64,000 bases of DNA from Juglans regia (lineage: Eukaryota; Streptophyta; Magnoliopsida; Fagales; Juglandaceae): NCBI RefSeq assembly GCF_001411555.2, contig NC_049911.1, positions 5,154,209-5,218,208 of the forward strand, written 5' to 3'. The translations under genes and the position numbers were made by a program. The notes beneath the pieces were generated by a model that saw only the letters and a list, made by a program, of their open reading frames with translations, did not search any database and had not been told where the DNA came from. Shown here one piece after another: positions 33,667 through 46,034 of the stretch. Each line of letters opens with the position of its first letter. The stretch's first letter is position 1.

Positions 33667-33980
33667 CCTGTAATAAAGAGAAAAGAAGTACGCGCAACAG
33701 TAGTAATGATTAAACTCCAAAGTCTAAAACTTTAACGCCATCAAATCTATTTAATAAAAGTCTCCAAAATCAAACCAAACCACAAACAACATGAATTCCA
33801 CTCATAGACCTACAAAATCCTACACATCAAAGTCATTCCTAAAGTTTGTAAAATTTAAGACCTCGAATACCTATGATATTCTTCCTCATAGCCCACTCCA
33901 CTATCACCTCCAATCTGAAAATTATTTCTTAAAGCCTATCTATACTCCCTGATCTTACACTCTATAGTCTACAGAACCTC
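33667..33980 (-). promoter_or_regulatory. Leader of element A with splice-acceptor-like sequence
   Basis: This is the untranslated leader between primer site and gag. Immediately before the gag ATG the minus strand reads TTCTTTTCTCTTTATTACAG followed by G and ATG, a strong plant 3' splice site pattern. A possible donor (ATAG/GTATTC) lies at 33870, giving a 203-nt candidate leader intron. Element B keeps the acceptor as ATTGCAG. Confidence 0.45.
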
Positions 33981-33999
33981 AAATCTGGCTCTGATACCA
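33981..33999 (-). promoter_or_regulatory. Primer binding site of element A (iMet tRNA)
   Basis: Minus strand TGGTATCAGAGCCAGATTT, two bases inside the 5' LTR end. TGGTATCAGAGC is complementary to the 3' end of plant initiator Met tRNA. Confidence 0.93.
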
Positions 34000-34001
34000 A
34001 C

Positions 34002-37000
34002 TGTAACACCCCGCACCCGGAAGGGCCGGAGAATTACTACCTGTCACTAACAAACCTGTCTCTCCAAGCACTTAAAACTCCAAGGACTTCATGATTAGCA
34101 CACAACTCATATTTTTCCAAATAACCATAATAAAACTCCATAAGTTATCATTACAAAACATAAACCAAAAGGGGTCCACAATCTCCCAATAACCTCAAAA
34201 ATATAACAATACATCTTTAGGTCTCAATAGGTCCAAGCAACATAAAGTACTTCAAATACTCAAGTTAAATCCATCTACTAACAATGGTACTCTAAAGTAC
34301 CCCATCCTTCCATCCATATTTAGCCAGCTTCAATTCTATTCCCGACCCCCAGCTGGGAAATCGATATCATCTGAAAATATATGAAGATAAGGGGGGTGAG
34401 TTATCAACAACTCAGTAAGCAGAGAACATATACTAGCATGTAAACATGAGCCTTTTCAGAAAGTTCAATATGCAGAAACAAAACGTTTTATTTTTATATG
34501 CAGATCTCAGAAAACATGTTATCAGAAAATCAGAGCGACTTTTCAAACATTTCATACTCAAGTCAACGTTTCATATTTGAGGATCCATTTCATATTCAAA
34601 AACACTTTGGCATAACATAACTGAACATATTCATCTTATAATATCATATCATATACCATGTTTAACCCCCGTGGTAGGGTTGTGCTATCCCCGGTGGCCA
34701 AACCAGGCAGTATCATGTGGTGAACTTCCCCTTTTTCAATATCGGAGCCCCGAGTGTGCACACAGGAAAGAACACGTAAAAAGACCACTTTGTTTCCAAA
34801 GTGGGTGCACTCATATCATATCATGGTGGTACCAACCATATCACGTGAACAGTATCATCATATCAGAACCATATTCAGAACAGATAAGTATGCCAAAGTT
34901 TTATCATATCCATATCATATCAAAACACGTGCGAAACATATTCATATCATTTCTATTTGATCAAAAACAGATCCATATCATTTCATATCACATGCATAAA
35001 AATGTCAATGATATCATATTCGCTCTTTTGTATATTTCAGAAACATGTCAAATATTGCTCATGTCTACACATTTCATGTCAAAAACATTTCTTTTCTCTT
35101 TCATATGTATCTCATGAGGGAATGCAAAACATATACTGAGGTTGTTTTTCACTTTTTCTTTTTAAAACAACATGCACATTTTTACAAACCAACCTCAGTT
35201 TATTTCTTTTTATGCCAATCTAGTATAGGAACCCCGCTTACCTGGACTTTTCAGCTTTTCAAAATTTCCTCAATAACGCCGAACCAAAATTAATCGTCAC
35301 CTATAAGATAATCACGTAAATTTCCATAAGTCTCCAATCAATCTCGTATTTTGATATTCAAGCCTACAACTTATAAAATAGTCCATTTTTAATTCCTCAA
35401 TTTCACAATTCTCATTATTCTCAACATCACTTTCTAAACTCATCAATATCCGACTTCGACTAAACATTTAATTCTAACTTATTTACGAATGAGATCTTAC
35501 TATAATTTCTAATACTAAATACATAACTATGATAAAACCATTATAAGTAGAAACTCTTACTTTTGTTTAAATAATAACGAATATATATATATATATATAT
35601 ATATTCTTTCTTTCTTTTTTCTTTTTTCTTTTTTTTTTAAAAGGATTCAAAATAATATTTTGTGCTTATTGACCATCCCAAAAATATTTATCAGTATCTA
35701 CTTAATAACCATTCAAAAATAAAATATTTCTCTTAAAAATACTAACTTAACAAGATAAACTCATGCAAAATTTTCTATGAGAAACACGTGCGGCCCATGT
35801 TCTGATTTGCAAGAATATATAAACAAAAACCATTTATGTTCTAAACAAAAAGGAGAAAAGGGTAAAACACTACAAGTCACCCGAGAGTCAGACACTTCCA
35901 GTTTCTTTTTTTTTTTTAAGTAAGAACAATAACAACTAAGACAGTAACTAAGTAAAAACATGAACATGCAGAGACTCAAATGGGAGTAACGGCAGAAGCT
36001 CACTCATGAAAAGCTGAGACAGTGGCACGGTGGGGGTGCGACGGAAACAGGGCTGAGGCAGTGGTGATATCCTCGACGGCGTCGCACAGGAAGAGAGGGA
36101 GAGAGAGACCTGAAACCGAGAGAGAGTGGGACAATGAGAGAACAGGGGAGAGACCGAAAGGGAAGGACCTCAACCGGAAGTGCACGAGCTTACCGAGGGA
36201 AAACTGAGGCAGCGTGCGGTGGACCAGTGTGATGGGGAGTCCTCGCCGGCAGTATCTGTGGGGCACGGCGCGGAGGAGCTCACGAAGGAGTGCGACTGCA
36301 GCTGCTTGACGCTGCTCTGTTTTAGACAACTAAAACAGAGGATTTTCGGGGCTAGCAATGGAGGATATGGAGGCGTTGGGAGGTGGCTACAGGCTGAGCT
36401 TCCGCGTGGGCTAGGTCCGGGGGAAGGTGGCGATTCGATGGCTGGGCTGGTGCTCTGCCTTTCGGTGGTGCAACCGAGGTAAGGTTTACACGGAGAGGGT
36501 GGTGGCGCCCGGCTTGAGAGGTGGACTCTGTGTGGTTGTCGTTCCGTGTGCGTGGACAGCGTTCGGCAGAGAAAAACGCCTTGGCATGGCTGTGCGGGTA
36601 GCTGGGCTGCAGAATGAAGCTTGCGGTTTGGAGCCTTAAGGGTAGGGACGGGTGCAATGGCCACGGTTCTAATGTGCTGAGGCGTGAAATGAGGGTTGCG
36701 GCACATGAACTAGGGTTGAGAAGACATAAACTTATACATGACTATAAGTAGAAAGTAGAACAAACCTAATTAAAAAGGAAAGGATGGACGTGCATGAAAT
36801 AGAACTAGCTGGACGCCGTGCGATGAAGTCTGGACCCGCGCGATCTCACGGCTAGGCTCTGAACGAGATTAATGTATTGCTTTCATCTAAAGCTTCAAGT
36901 CTCTAATCAACTAAAAGAAAGTAAAATAAATAAAATAAAATATACTGCCAAAACATTTTAGGCTCAAAGTAACGCACCAGTTCAAAGGGGTCTGGCAATG

Positions 37001-37012
37001 CTGGGTCTTACA
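34002..37012 (-). mobile_element. 5' LTR of element A (a different LTR subtype)
   Basis: On the minus strand it begins TGTAAGACCC at 37012 and ends CGGGGTGTTACA at 34002, 3011 bp long. It is about 200 bp longer than the 3' LTR of the same unit and differs in its last 45 bases (GCACCCGGAAGGGCCGGAG on the plus strand) and over the segment 35240-36500, where it has its own (TA)n tract at 35582-35604, a CT/T-rich block and a different C-rich block. The two LTRs of a newly inserted element should be identical, so these two were not made in one insertion. Outer flank is AGTAG. Confidence 0.9.
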
Positions 37013-37593
37013 AGTAGAGTCAATGAAGCATCTTACATGCTTTGGCACAAACGATTGAGTCACATTTCCAAACCTAGAATGGAAAGGTTGGTCAAAGATA
37101 GTTTCCTTGTTAATTTAGATTTTTTTGATTTTGACACTTGTGTGCTGATTGTATTAAAGGAAAGCTAACTGCTAAAGTGAGAAGGCAAAATATTGGTAGA
37201 AGAGATAGTGTTCTGGATTTAACACACATTGATATATGCAGTCTCATCACTCCTACTACCTTGGGAAATTATAAGTACTTCATCACTATTATTGATGATC
37301 ATTCTCGTTATGGTCACATTGAGCTCATTCATGGAATGTCTAAATCATTGGAAGCCTTTAAAGCTTTCGAAGCTACTATTGAGCTTCAAAAAGACAAACG
37401 TATAAAAGTCATAAGATTTGATAGAGGTGGAGAGTTTTATAGAAGATATGATGAAATTGGACAAAATGCATGACCATTTGCAAGATTCCTTCAAGCATAT
37501 GGGATTGAGACACAACATACTATGCCTAGCACTCCTGAACAAAATAGGATTGTAGAAAGAATATATTGTACTTTAATGGATATGATGCGATAT
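37013..37593 (+). pseudogene. Ty1/copia GAG-pre-integrase and integrase fragment
   Basis: The frame starts SRVNEASYMLWHKRLSHISK (zinc-binding H and H), reaches DCIKGK after a frameshift at the cysteine pair, then LDLTHIDICSLITPTTLGN and FITIIDDHSRYGHIELIH, FDRGGEFY, a TGA near 37472, and TMPSTPEQNRIVERI. The catalytic D, D, E pattern of a copia integrase is thus recognisable but broken by at least one frameshift and one stop. It is cut on the right by a CACTA terminus at 37594. It belongs to a different copia than 14129-22345. Confidence 0.88.
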
Positions 37594-37850
37594 CACTACA
37601 AGAAATAGATCCTATCCGAGCGAATTAAATATCATGTTAATAAAATCGCCGCAATAACCAAGTAATTGCGTTTTAACAACAACTTACGAGAAATACTCGG
37701 AGGCTTTATAAACTGAGTTTTTACAGCGACTTGTATCCACATCGCGACGGAATGTAGCGACGGAATGTAGTTAATACATGTTGCGACGATTATATCCTTC
37801 GCTATTGAGTCCGGGCTCCAAAACACGCGATTACTTTTTATTTTCGCGCT
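37594..37850 (+). mobile_element. CACTA (En/Spm) transposon end
   Basis: The bases CACTACAAGAAAT are the classic plant CACTA terminal inverted repeat. They interrupt the copia integrase in mid-frame. The subterminal region holds several GCGAC/CGACGGAATGTAG repeats (37720-37790), typical of transposase-binding subterminal arrays. The 3-base sequence before it is TAT. The other end (TTTCTTGTAGTG) is not found before the N gap, so the element continues past it or is truncated. The right limit I give is only the end of the clear subterminal part. Confidence 0.75.
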
Positions 37851-38717
37851 CGATCTCCGTGGGTTATAATCCCGAGCTCCCCTCTTTCTTCTCCAATTTC
37901 TTCTTCTCCGTTCGAAAGCTACCCGCAAATCCACCTATGAGAGCTTCTTCCTTTGGCATACATGGCTAATCCATCCTTTAGATTCCATTATTAATAGACT
38001 TGGTGATTGTGGGCAAGCTGTATTACGTGCGTTCGCGAGAGAGAGTGTTCGAGAGACAGAGACAGGGGAGGGAAGTGCACTGCCATCACACCACTGTGCA
38101 ATTTGAAGAGGATTGGGGGAACCCACCGCGGAGAAGGTACACCAACGACGTTTCCCACTAAAATGTGATTCTCAAACTCTGTTTCTTGGATTGTCTTTAC
38201 TTAGCTTCGGATTTCTCTCTTCCATGCTAAATCCCACAGCTTTTCTGAATCCTTAGCATTTCTTTGATTTCCAAAATTGGGTTACATTTCGTTGTTGTAG
38301 AATGCTGTTTTCCACCGCTTTTTCTTGATTGTCCTCTCTGGGAATTATGTGTTTGTATCTCTGCCTTTTTCCTGCGTGGTGCTCTAAGCTGTGTGTACGT
38401 TGTGCTCTAAGCTGTGAGATGTTGGTATTCCTGTACTTTCCTTTTTTTGTGGTCATGGCAAGGATATACTGTCTTAGCCTGATTAATATAGTAGCTTGGG
38501 GTTCTAAATTAGGACAATAGTGAATCTGGCATGTAGAACAGACACCTTATCTTTATGGTTTTACCCTTTAGGGTGAGTCATAAGTAATTATATATCAATG
38601 AGAAAATGTACAGAAAAATTAATGAGTTGTCTAAAAAAGACAACAAAGAATAATCATTGGGTTTTACGTAACATTATAAAAACTGATTTAACTTCATATA
38701 TATCCATCTATATGTAG

Positions 38718-38751
<34 letters not shown>

Positions 38752-39083
38752 GATCTCTCAGATATATCTAATATCTGACAGATGTTAAACTGCTAATTAT
38801 TAGCTCTCTGCCATTTTGAGTTTAAAGATATAGGTAGCAACCTGATGTGCACATATAGTTAGTGAAAAATCTAACTTCATAACCAAGTACATCGAGCCAT
38901 CTAAAGTACTTTACTGTAACATCTTTACAGGAAAAATGAAACCCATACATACCGTGACGGCTGACATTGCTTGAAAATGCCTTATTTTCTCATTATCATC
39001 TATATAGAGGAAAAATGTTTCTTTATATTAACACAAATTAATTGAAAAACAAGTAAAAACATAACACTAAGGCAAACAGATTC
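37851..39083. other. Non-coding, possibly CACTA interior
   Basis: No gene is recognised. A C/T-rich 5'-UTR-like part (37850-37930) and T-rich intron-like sequence (38200-38500) might be a captured host segment, but no protein match can be seen. (TA)13 lies at 38721-38746. Confidence 0.4.
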
Positions 39084-39295
39084 TTTTTTTTTTGGTAAAA
39101 AATCAGACCATACAAGACTTGTCAAAGGAAATAAGAGGAAGGACTATATCAGGACAGTCTTCCATCCATACTGTTTCAACATCAACAGACAAAGCAAATT
39201 TTCCACCATGAATTGCAGCTCGATTTGCAACTCTACCAAGGAATGAAAGCAGCCAACCTGAATGACCAGAAATACACTGCTTAATATCTTCAATA
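39084..39295 (-). pseudogene. LINE 3' end with RNase H tail, cut by the N gap
   Basis: On the minus strand from 39295 the frame reads IEDIKQCISGHSGWLLSFLG, then RVANRAAIHGGKFALSVDVE, VWMEDCPDIVLPLI and a stop at 39103, followed by about ten A (39084-39093). This is the end of the RNase H-like domain (ANRAAH-x-AKFAL) of a plant LINE. It differs from the LINE at 7065. The 5' part is lost in the gap. Confidence 0.82.
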
Positions 39296-39395
39296 NNNNN
39301 NNNNNNNNNNNNNNNNNNNNNNNNNNNNNNNNNNNNNNNNNNNNNNNNNNNNNNNNNNNNNNNNNNNNNNNNNNNNNNNNNNNNNNNNNNNNNNN
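39296..39395. other. Assembly gap (100 N)
   Basis: Exactly 100 N, the usual placeholder for a scaffold gap of unknown size. The first base after it matches 22488, inside an otherwise ordinary stretch. Confidence 1.
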
Positions 39396-39853
39396 TATTG
39401 CCCTCAATCTGCTCTCTTTCCCAATCTCTGTTCTCTGTAAAAGTAAAAATGTCACAAATTTGGGTGAGATTGGTACTTGTTATTTATAGAAATATTTATA
39501 ATTTTTTGTGATTTATTTTGTAGATCAAAGATTTCTCTTATTAAACATTTACAAGTCATGCTTAGAAGAAACTTTTCTATGAAGCTAGCTACAAAGCATC
39601 AAGTCTTGGTTTCTTTCAAATTCATATGGATTAGAAGCATGATTCACTTCATACTTTTTAAGTACTAGTTGTGCTTTGTGAAAGGAAGTTGGAAAAAGAA
39701 AAAATAATCACAGTATTTAACATCATGCAAGCATGGAATTATCCATCTGTCAACTATTATATATATATGTATATAAATATATATATGCAGTACATGTTTT
39801 TTGAAACTAATTTTTTGCTTCTAATTTATTTTTTCAACTTCTTTGACTGTGAT

Positions 39854-40095
39854 ATGGATGCTACACCTAGTGGACGATTGTCCACAAGGGGATGCAGTAG
39901 ATGCCAGTGCTATTGCTCTGACACCGGTAGGTACTTCCACTCCTAGAGCTAAATCTAGAGCAACTACTTCCTGTGCAAGTAGTTGACTCCCAGTAGATAC
40001 AAAAGATGATGATATGTTCAACGAAAAGGAAGAGATGCCTATTGAGCACGATCAACCACCATGACCTTCTAAAAAAAGGTCGTAGACATGGGAAC
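39854..40095 (+). pseudogene. hAT BED finger fossil, part 1 (duplicate)
   Basis: Same bases as 22946-23187, with the same frameshift and two stops. Confidence 0.7.
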
Positions 40096-42422
40096 TGTGA
40101 CGCCCCCAACCTCCGCTTGGGATGGAACAAAGACTTAGAGCGTCGGGACATACAACACAAGGTTACATAACCCATACATGACAGTTAATATGTAATGCAT
40201 CCTAGTATGCAATAGTCGCAACGAAAATAAAGGTGAAAGTATAACTTATACCGAAATAACTAAAAACATCCCAATTCGTTAGTGATAATCAAGTTCAAAG
40301 TACCAAATGTAGCATAATCTTAGTACAACTAAAGGTCAAAGTCAAATCATCCGCTTCATGCATTCTAGAGCATGAAAGACTTGGGCTATATACATAAGGA
40401 TCGAATCTAGTCTCCTTTCAAGGTCCGGCTCCTCTTCAATTAGTCGGATCCAGTGCTCCATCTAGCTCATTCTCCTCGAGATTTGACACAACTTCTACCA
40501 TTCCGAACATAATGATAGTGGTCTCACAATGGGTGATATTTACTCGAAATCACAATAAGTTGAACAACCAACGTGCGCAAAGTAAATTAAGCATGAAGAA
40601 TGATAAATATGAAATGCAGAAAAATGTGTGTGCGTCTCCCATCCAGATTTCTCAACATTTTCAGAAAAATAGAGATACATATTTTTGTTCAAATAACATT
40701 TTTATCTCATTTGTCAAAAACATATTTACATCATAACATTTCATCATTATTAGCAATTCATAATTAATCATAATGTGTGGTATCGTCATAGTTCCTCATG
40801 TGCATTGTGAGTACCTGTCGGGGACCGTAATACAACTCACGTTGAAGCTACGTTGTGTGCAGACTCTTTCTCAATGCATTGGTAATATGATATAACATCA
40901 TAACTTCGTAACGTGTACACCCACCAGCCTTAAGTGTCATAAAAATTTGACTTCGCTCCGGTATTCTTTAAAAAGAATCCATTCGAAACCCATTGACTTT
41001 CTTCGTCAACCCAGGCGTTATCACTACATTCTTAAACACTCGAGAGTGGACAACGGAATTCTACAAGGATAATTCCCCGTCCAAGCCATTGGAGTCGTGA
41101 CAAAAAATATTTTTATGCTATACTTGAAAAATATTTTTCATGATATGTGCATATGTGGCAAGCTTTCATGCAAAAATGATATTTATAGATGCAATATGTA
41201 AAAATGGTAAAAAAATATCACATGTCATGTAAGTATGCATTCAATGTATCATATAATATGATATTTTATGCTCAAAATGATAATTGAAATATGAATGAAA
41301 CATTTATCAATAATTCATAAATAATATATCAAGGTGTAAGTTACAGGCCAACTTACAAACTTCCTGAGTAATCGAAAAAAATATCGTAACTGTTGAAATC
41401 AAGTGTGTACTAAGTTAGGATTAATACTACTATGGATGAGGTTCATAAAAAAAGGCTTCCAAAATGGGTATTTACAAAAACACCCCTAGTCTTTAAAAAA
41501 TTACCGCTAAGGCCCTAAATTTTCACTAATTGTAGACGAACTCCAAATTTAGCCAAACTTCATATACTACATATTTTTGACAGTATAAAACTATCTATAC
41601 CCTTGGAATTTTAAAAATAAAAGTGGAACTAGCTCAAACAGTGACAATTAGTGGCATGCACACTAGTTGATGCTTAAGTGTGTTTTCAACCATTGATTCC
41701 TATAAATGCATGCATATGAAATTTTCTTTAACCACAAACAATCACTAAAGTCTTTAATGACATGATGAAGGCTAATTCTTGGATAATCAAGTTCATCTTT
41801 ACGATTAATCATGGCAAAGAATCCTCAATCTCCAACATATTCAAAACCGATACATGCTTTGATGATCAAAACAAGATAAAATTAAAGCCTATCATGGCAT
41901 GCTTGTAATCGAAAATTAAACCTTCTATAATCATTCTAAGACAATGATAAATCATATCAAATCATACTTAAGACTTGTCATAGCTAAATTTCCACTTAAA
42001 ATCATTTAAAAAGAGGCCTCATGTCCACAAAGGTGGGGTTTGAAAGGGTTTGTCTTGACCTAATTCGGCCATGGGTCAATTATGCACTAAGTGTTGGGCC
42101 CAATGGCCTCACGCCTTTCTTATATTTGGGCCAAAGCTATCTACAAAGCCTTGAATTCCTAAGAGGTTTGGACAAAGGCTACTAACGCTTGGCCCATAAG
42201 TGTTCTAGGATCTTAAATGCCTACTAGAAACACTAATGGGCTTGCTCCTCTAAACTATTACTTAAAGATACTAAATGTCAAGGTCTAAACTAATCTCACT
42301 ATCAACATTGAAGTAAGCAAATAAAAAAAAGATATAATAATAAAATATTTAAAACTCAAAATCATAAGCTTAATATAGAGTTTTTAAGGGTTAATCCTAA
42401 TGGTATTAGGCAGTGTGTTACA
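40096..42422 (-). mobile_element. Solo LTR (duplicate of 23188-25514)
   Basis: Same ends and flanks (GGAAC/GGAAA) as the first copy; it separates the two hAT pieces. Confidence 0.87.
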
Positions 42423-42544
42423 GGAAAATTTCGCCAAAATTCCTGGCTATCGTGCAAACCCGCAAGCAGGATGCCACCATTGTGGACAACTTTGTGGTTG
42501 CCATTTGAAGAAGCAAGGCACCAGTGCATTAAGTAACTATTAGA
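42423..42544 (+). pseudogene. hAT BED finger fossil, part 2 (duplicate)
   Basis: Same bases as 25515-25636, with the CHHC pair and KKQGTSALSN. Confidence 0.7.
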
Positions 42545-43151
42545 TTTCTTATGATTATGGACTTGTTTTAAATTTTAGATGATTTACGTGATATTATTTT
42601 ATGACTTTTAATTGTGAAATTTAAATTCAATGTATTTTATTGTTATTAATTAATGTTCACTATATAAAATGATCTTTATTTTAAATTAATTTATTGTTGA
42701 ATTTTATTATTATTTTATTTAAGCTATTCACTACGTTTAAATTATTTTATTTAACTTTCTATTTTGAAATAAATTTTCGTTGAATCATTTGTGTGAACCA
42801 AGATCTGAGGATTGGACCTCATTTCTTTCCCTCTATTTTTCTTTTCCTCTTTTTCTTTTCTTCTCCTTTTCTTTTTCTCCCATTTCTTTTTTCTCCTCTC
42901 TCTCTCTCTCCTCTCTCCCCGCGCGCGCACGACGCCTCCCCTCTCTCCTCGTGCGTTTTCCTTCCTTTCCCAGCCCACCATCGTGCGCCTCCGTCTGGCG
43001 ACACTGCCCAGCCCACTGCCTTCCCCACGGGCCAACAACCCCACCCCTCCAATCTCAGCTCTTCCCAAGCCGTCGTTTACTCCCATGTACAACACTAAGC
43101 CATGGCGTTGTTTGTGCTAGCGCGCCGCCGTCGCGCCACCACCGGCCACCA
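42545..43151 (+). mobile_element. Mosaic LTR copy 2, left part
   Basis: It matches window positions 1-466 from 42703 onward. The last five bases, CACCA (43147-43151), are the target duplication of element B, and the LTR continues at 53721. Together the two parts form one solo LTR that ends at 55720. Confidence 0.85.
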
Positions 43152-45966
43152 TGTAACGCCCTGTATCCGAGGGTCCGGAGAGTTAACTCATGTCACTAAC
43201 AAACCTGTCTCTCCAAGCACTTAAAACTCCAAGGACTTCATGATTAGCACACTATTCATATTTTTCCAAATAACCATAATAAAACTCCATAAGTTATCAT
43301 TACAAAACATAAACCAAAAGGGGTCCACAATCTCCCAATAACCTCAAAAATATAGCAATACATCTTTAGGTCTCAATAGGTCCAAACAACGTAAAGTACT
43401 TCAATTACTCAAATTAAATCCATCTACTAACAATGGTACTCTAAAGTACCCAATCCTTCCATCCATATCTAGCCAGCTTCAATTCTAATCCTGATCCCCA
43501 GCTGGGAAATCAATATCATCTGAAAATATATGAAGATAAAGGGAGTGAGTTATCAACAACTCAGTAAGCAGAGAACATATACTAGCATGTAAACATGAGC
43601 CTTTTCAGAAAGTTCAATATGCAGAAACAAAACATTTTATTTTTATATGCAGATCTCAGAAAACGTGTTATCAAAAAATTAGAGCGACTTTTCTAACATT
43701 TCATACTCAAGTCCACAATTCATATTTGAGGATCCATTTCATATTCAAAAACACTTGGCATAACATAACTGAACATATTCATCGTATCATATCATATCAT
43801 ATACCATGTTTAACCCCCGTGGTAGGGTTGTGCTATCCCCGGTGGCCAAACCAGGCAGTATCATGTGGTGAACTTCCCATTTTTCAATCTCGGAGCCCCG
43901 AGTGTGCACACAGGAAAGAACACGTAAAAGGACCACTTTGTTTCCAAAGTGGGTGCACTCATATCATATCATGGTGGTACCAACCATATCACGTGAATAG
44001 TATCATCATATCAGAACCATGTTCAGAACAGATAAGTATGCCAAATTTTTATCATATCCATATCATATCAAAACACGTGCGAAACATATTCATATCATTT
44101 CTATTTGATCAAAAACAGATCCAAATCATTTCATATCACATGCATAAAAATTTCAATGATATAATATTCGCTCTTTTGCATATTTCAGAAACATGTCAAA
44201 TATTGCTCATGTCTACACATTTCATGTCAAAAATATTTCTTTTCTCTTTCATACGTATCTCATGAGGGAATGCAAAACATATACTGGGGTTGTTTTTCAC
44301 TTTTTTTTTTTTTTTAAAACAACATGCACATTTTTACAAACCAACCTCAGTTCATTTCTTTTTATGCAAATCTAGCATAGGAACCCCGCTTACATGGACT
44401 TCTTAGCTTCTCGAAAATTTTCCTCAAAAGTGCCGAACAAACATATTAATCCTCACCTATAAAATCACGTAATTTTCGTAAATTTTCAGTCGATCACATA
44501 CTTCAATACATAAGCCAAAAATGTTAGAATACCCTATTTTAAATTCCTCAAACTTAAAGTCCTCATACCCTCAAAATAGCATCATTTCCCTAAACCATCG
44601 ATATCCACTAAATCGAATTCGTATTGAACAATGATTTAATCGAATAAGTATTATAATAATTACGGAACTCAATGAATAGTAATATTAAAATATCTAAAAT
44701 ACCAAAAACGTATTACAAATTGATAGGATACTTTAACTACTAAAAAAAAAAATCTTATAAAATACGTCATGAAAACTCCTTTTAAAAAAATAGGTTTACT
44801 TTCTTTAGCTAACAATATTATTAAAATATCATCTACAACAAAAATACAATATTCTATGAGACTTAAAACAAAACCCAGATGACATAAACTCAAATAGATC
44901 CCTCATTCGAAAATATTAATCGGGAACATACACCAAGGGTAAACCAGTAATAATATTCAACTATTATTAATAATATATATATATATCATAAGAACCAAAA
45001 CTAGAGGATCACAACACCCGAACATGCGATGGCAGGGGCTTACTCCCAGGAGACCGAGGCGAGCATGGAGGAGTACGGCGCGATGGCTGGCTGGCGGGAC
45101 AGTGGTGGCGCGACTAAACAGCAGGAACGCAGTGGGGAGGCCGTCGACCTGCGCTGAGCACGAGAGAAAAAAAGAGAGAGTAAGGTGAGCGAGCAAGAGG
45201 CGGAGAGAAAGAAGTGTGCAGACCGAAAGAGATGCTCACCGTGGGAGGTGGTTACGACCGAGGTGGCCTGTGGGCGTCCAGCGCCCTCTTTCCGAGCGAG
45301 AGGCGACGGCTTGGATTGAATGGTGCAGTACAATGGTTTGGTGTTAGAACCTCTGTTTCGGGTGGCTAAAACAGGGGATTTTCGGGCTGGGATGGTGCTC
45401 TGTTTTCGGAGGTACAACCGAGATGGTGTTTACACGGAGAGGGTGGTGGTGCCCGGCTTGAGAGGTGGACTTTGTGTGGTTGTCGTTCCGTGTGCGTGGA
45501 CAACGTTCGGCGGAGAAAAACGCCTTGGCATGGCTGTGCGGGTAGCTGGGCTGCTGAATGAGGCTTGCGGTTTGGAGCCTTGAGGGTAGGGACGGGTGCA
45601 ATGGCCACGGTTCTAATGTGCTGAGGCGTGAAATGAGGGCTGCGGCACATGAACTAGGGTTGAGAAGACTTAAAATTATACATAACTATAAGTAGAAAGT
45701 AGAACAAACCTAATTAAAAAGGAAAGGATGGAAGTGCATGAAATAGAACTAGCTGGACGCCGTGCGATGAAGTCTGGACCCGCGCGATCTCACGGCTAGG
45801 CTCTGAACGAGATTAATGTATTGCTTTCATCTAAAGCTTCGGGTCTCTAATCAACTAAAAGAAAAGAAAATAAAATAAAAAAAATAAAATAAAATATACT
45901 GCCAAAACATTTTAGGCTCAAAGTAACGCACCAGTTCAAAGGGGTCTGGCAATGCTGGGTCTTACG
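43152..45966 (-). mobile_element. 3' LTR of chromovirus element B
   Basis: Minus strand from CGTAAGACCC at 45966 to GGGCGTTACA at 43152, 2815 bp. It is closely similar to the 5' LTR at 50910-53720 (scattered single-base changes), as expected for one insertion. The polypurine tract is at 45967-45980. Confidence 0.95.
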
Positions 45967-45980
45967 TCCTCCCCCCCTTA
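45967..45980 (-). promoter_or_regulatory. Polypurine tract of element B
   Basis: Minus strand TAAGGGGGGGAGGA next to the 3' LTR. Confidence 0.85.
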
Positions 45981-46034
45981 TAAAAATTCCGTCCTCGGAA
46001 TTTGCTATAACTTGACAAAACTCCCATCGAAAAG

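Noticed and set aside
34002..37012. Considered as an independent solo LTR
   Set aside because: It is directly followed by primer site, leader and gag in the right order and orientation, so it acts as the 5' LTR of a unit; only its partner LTR is wrong.
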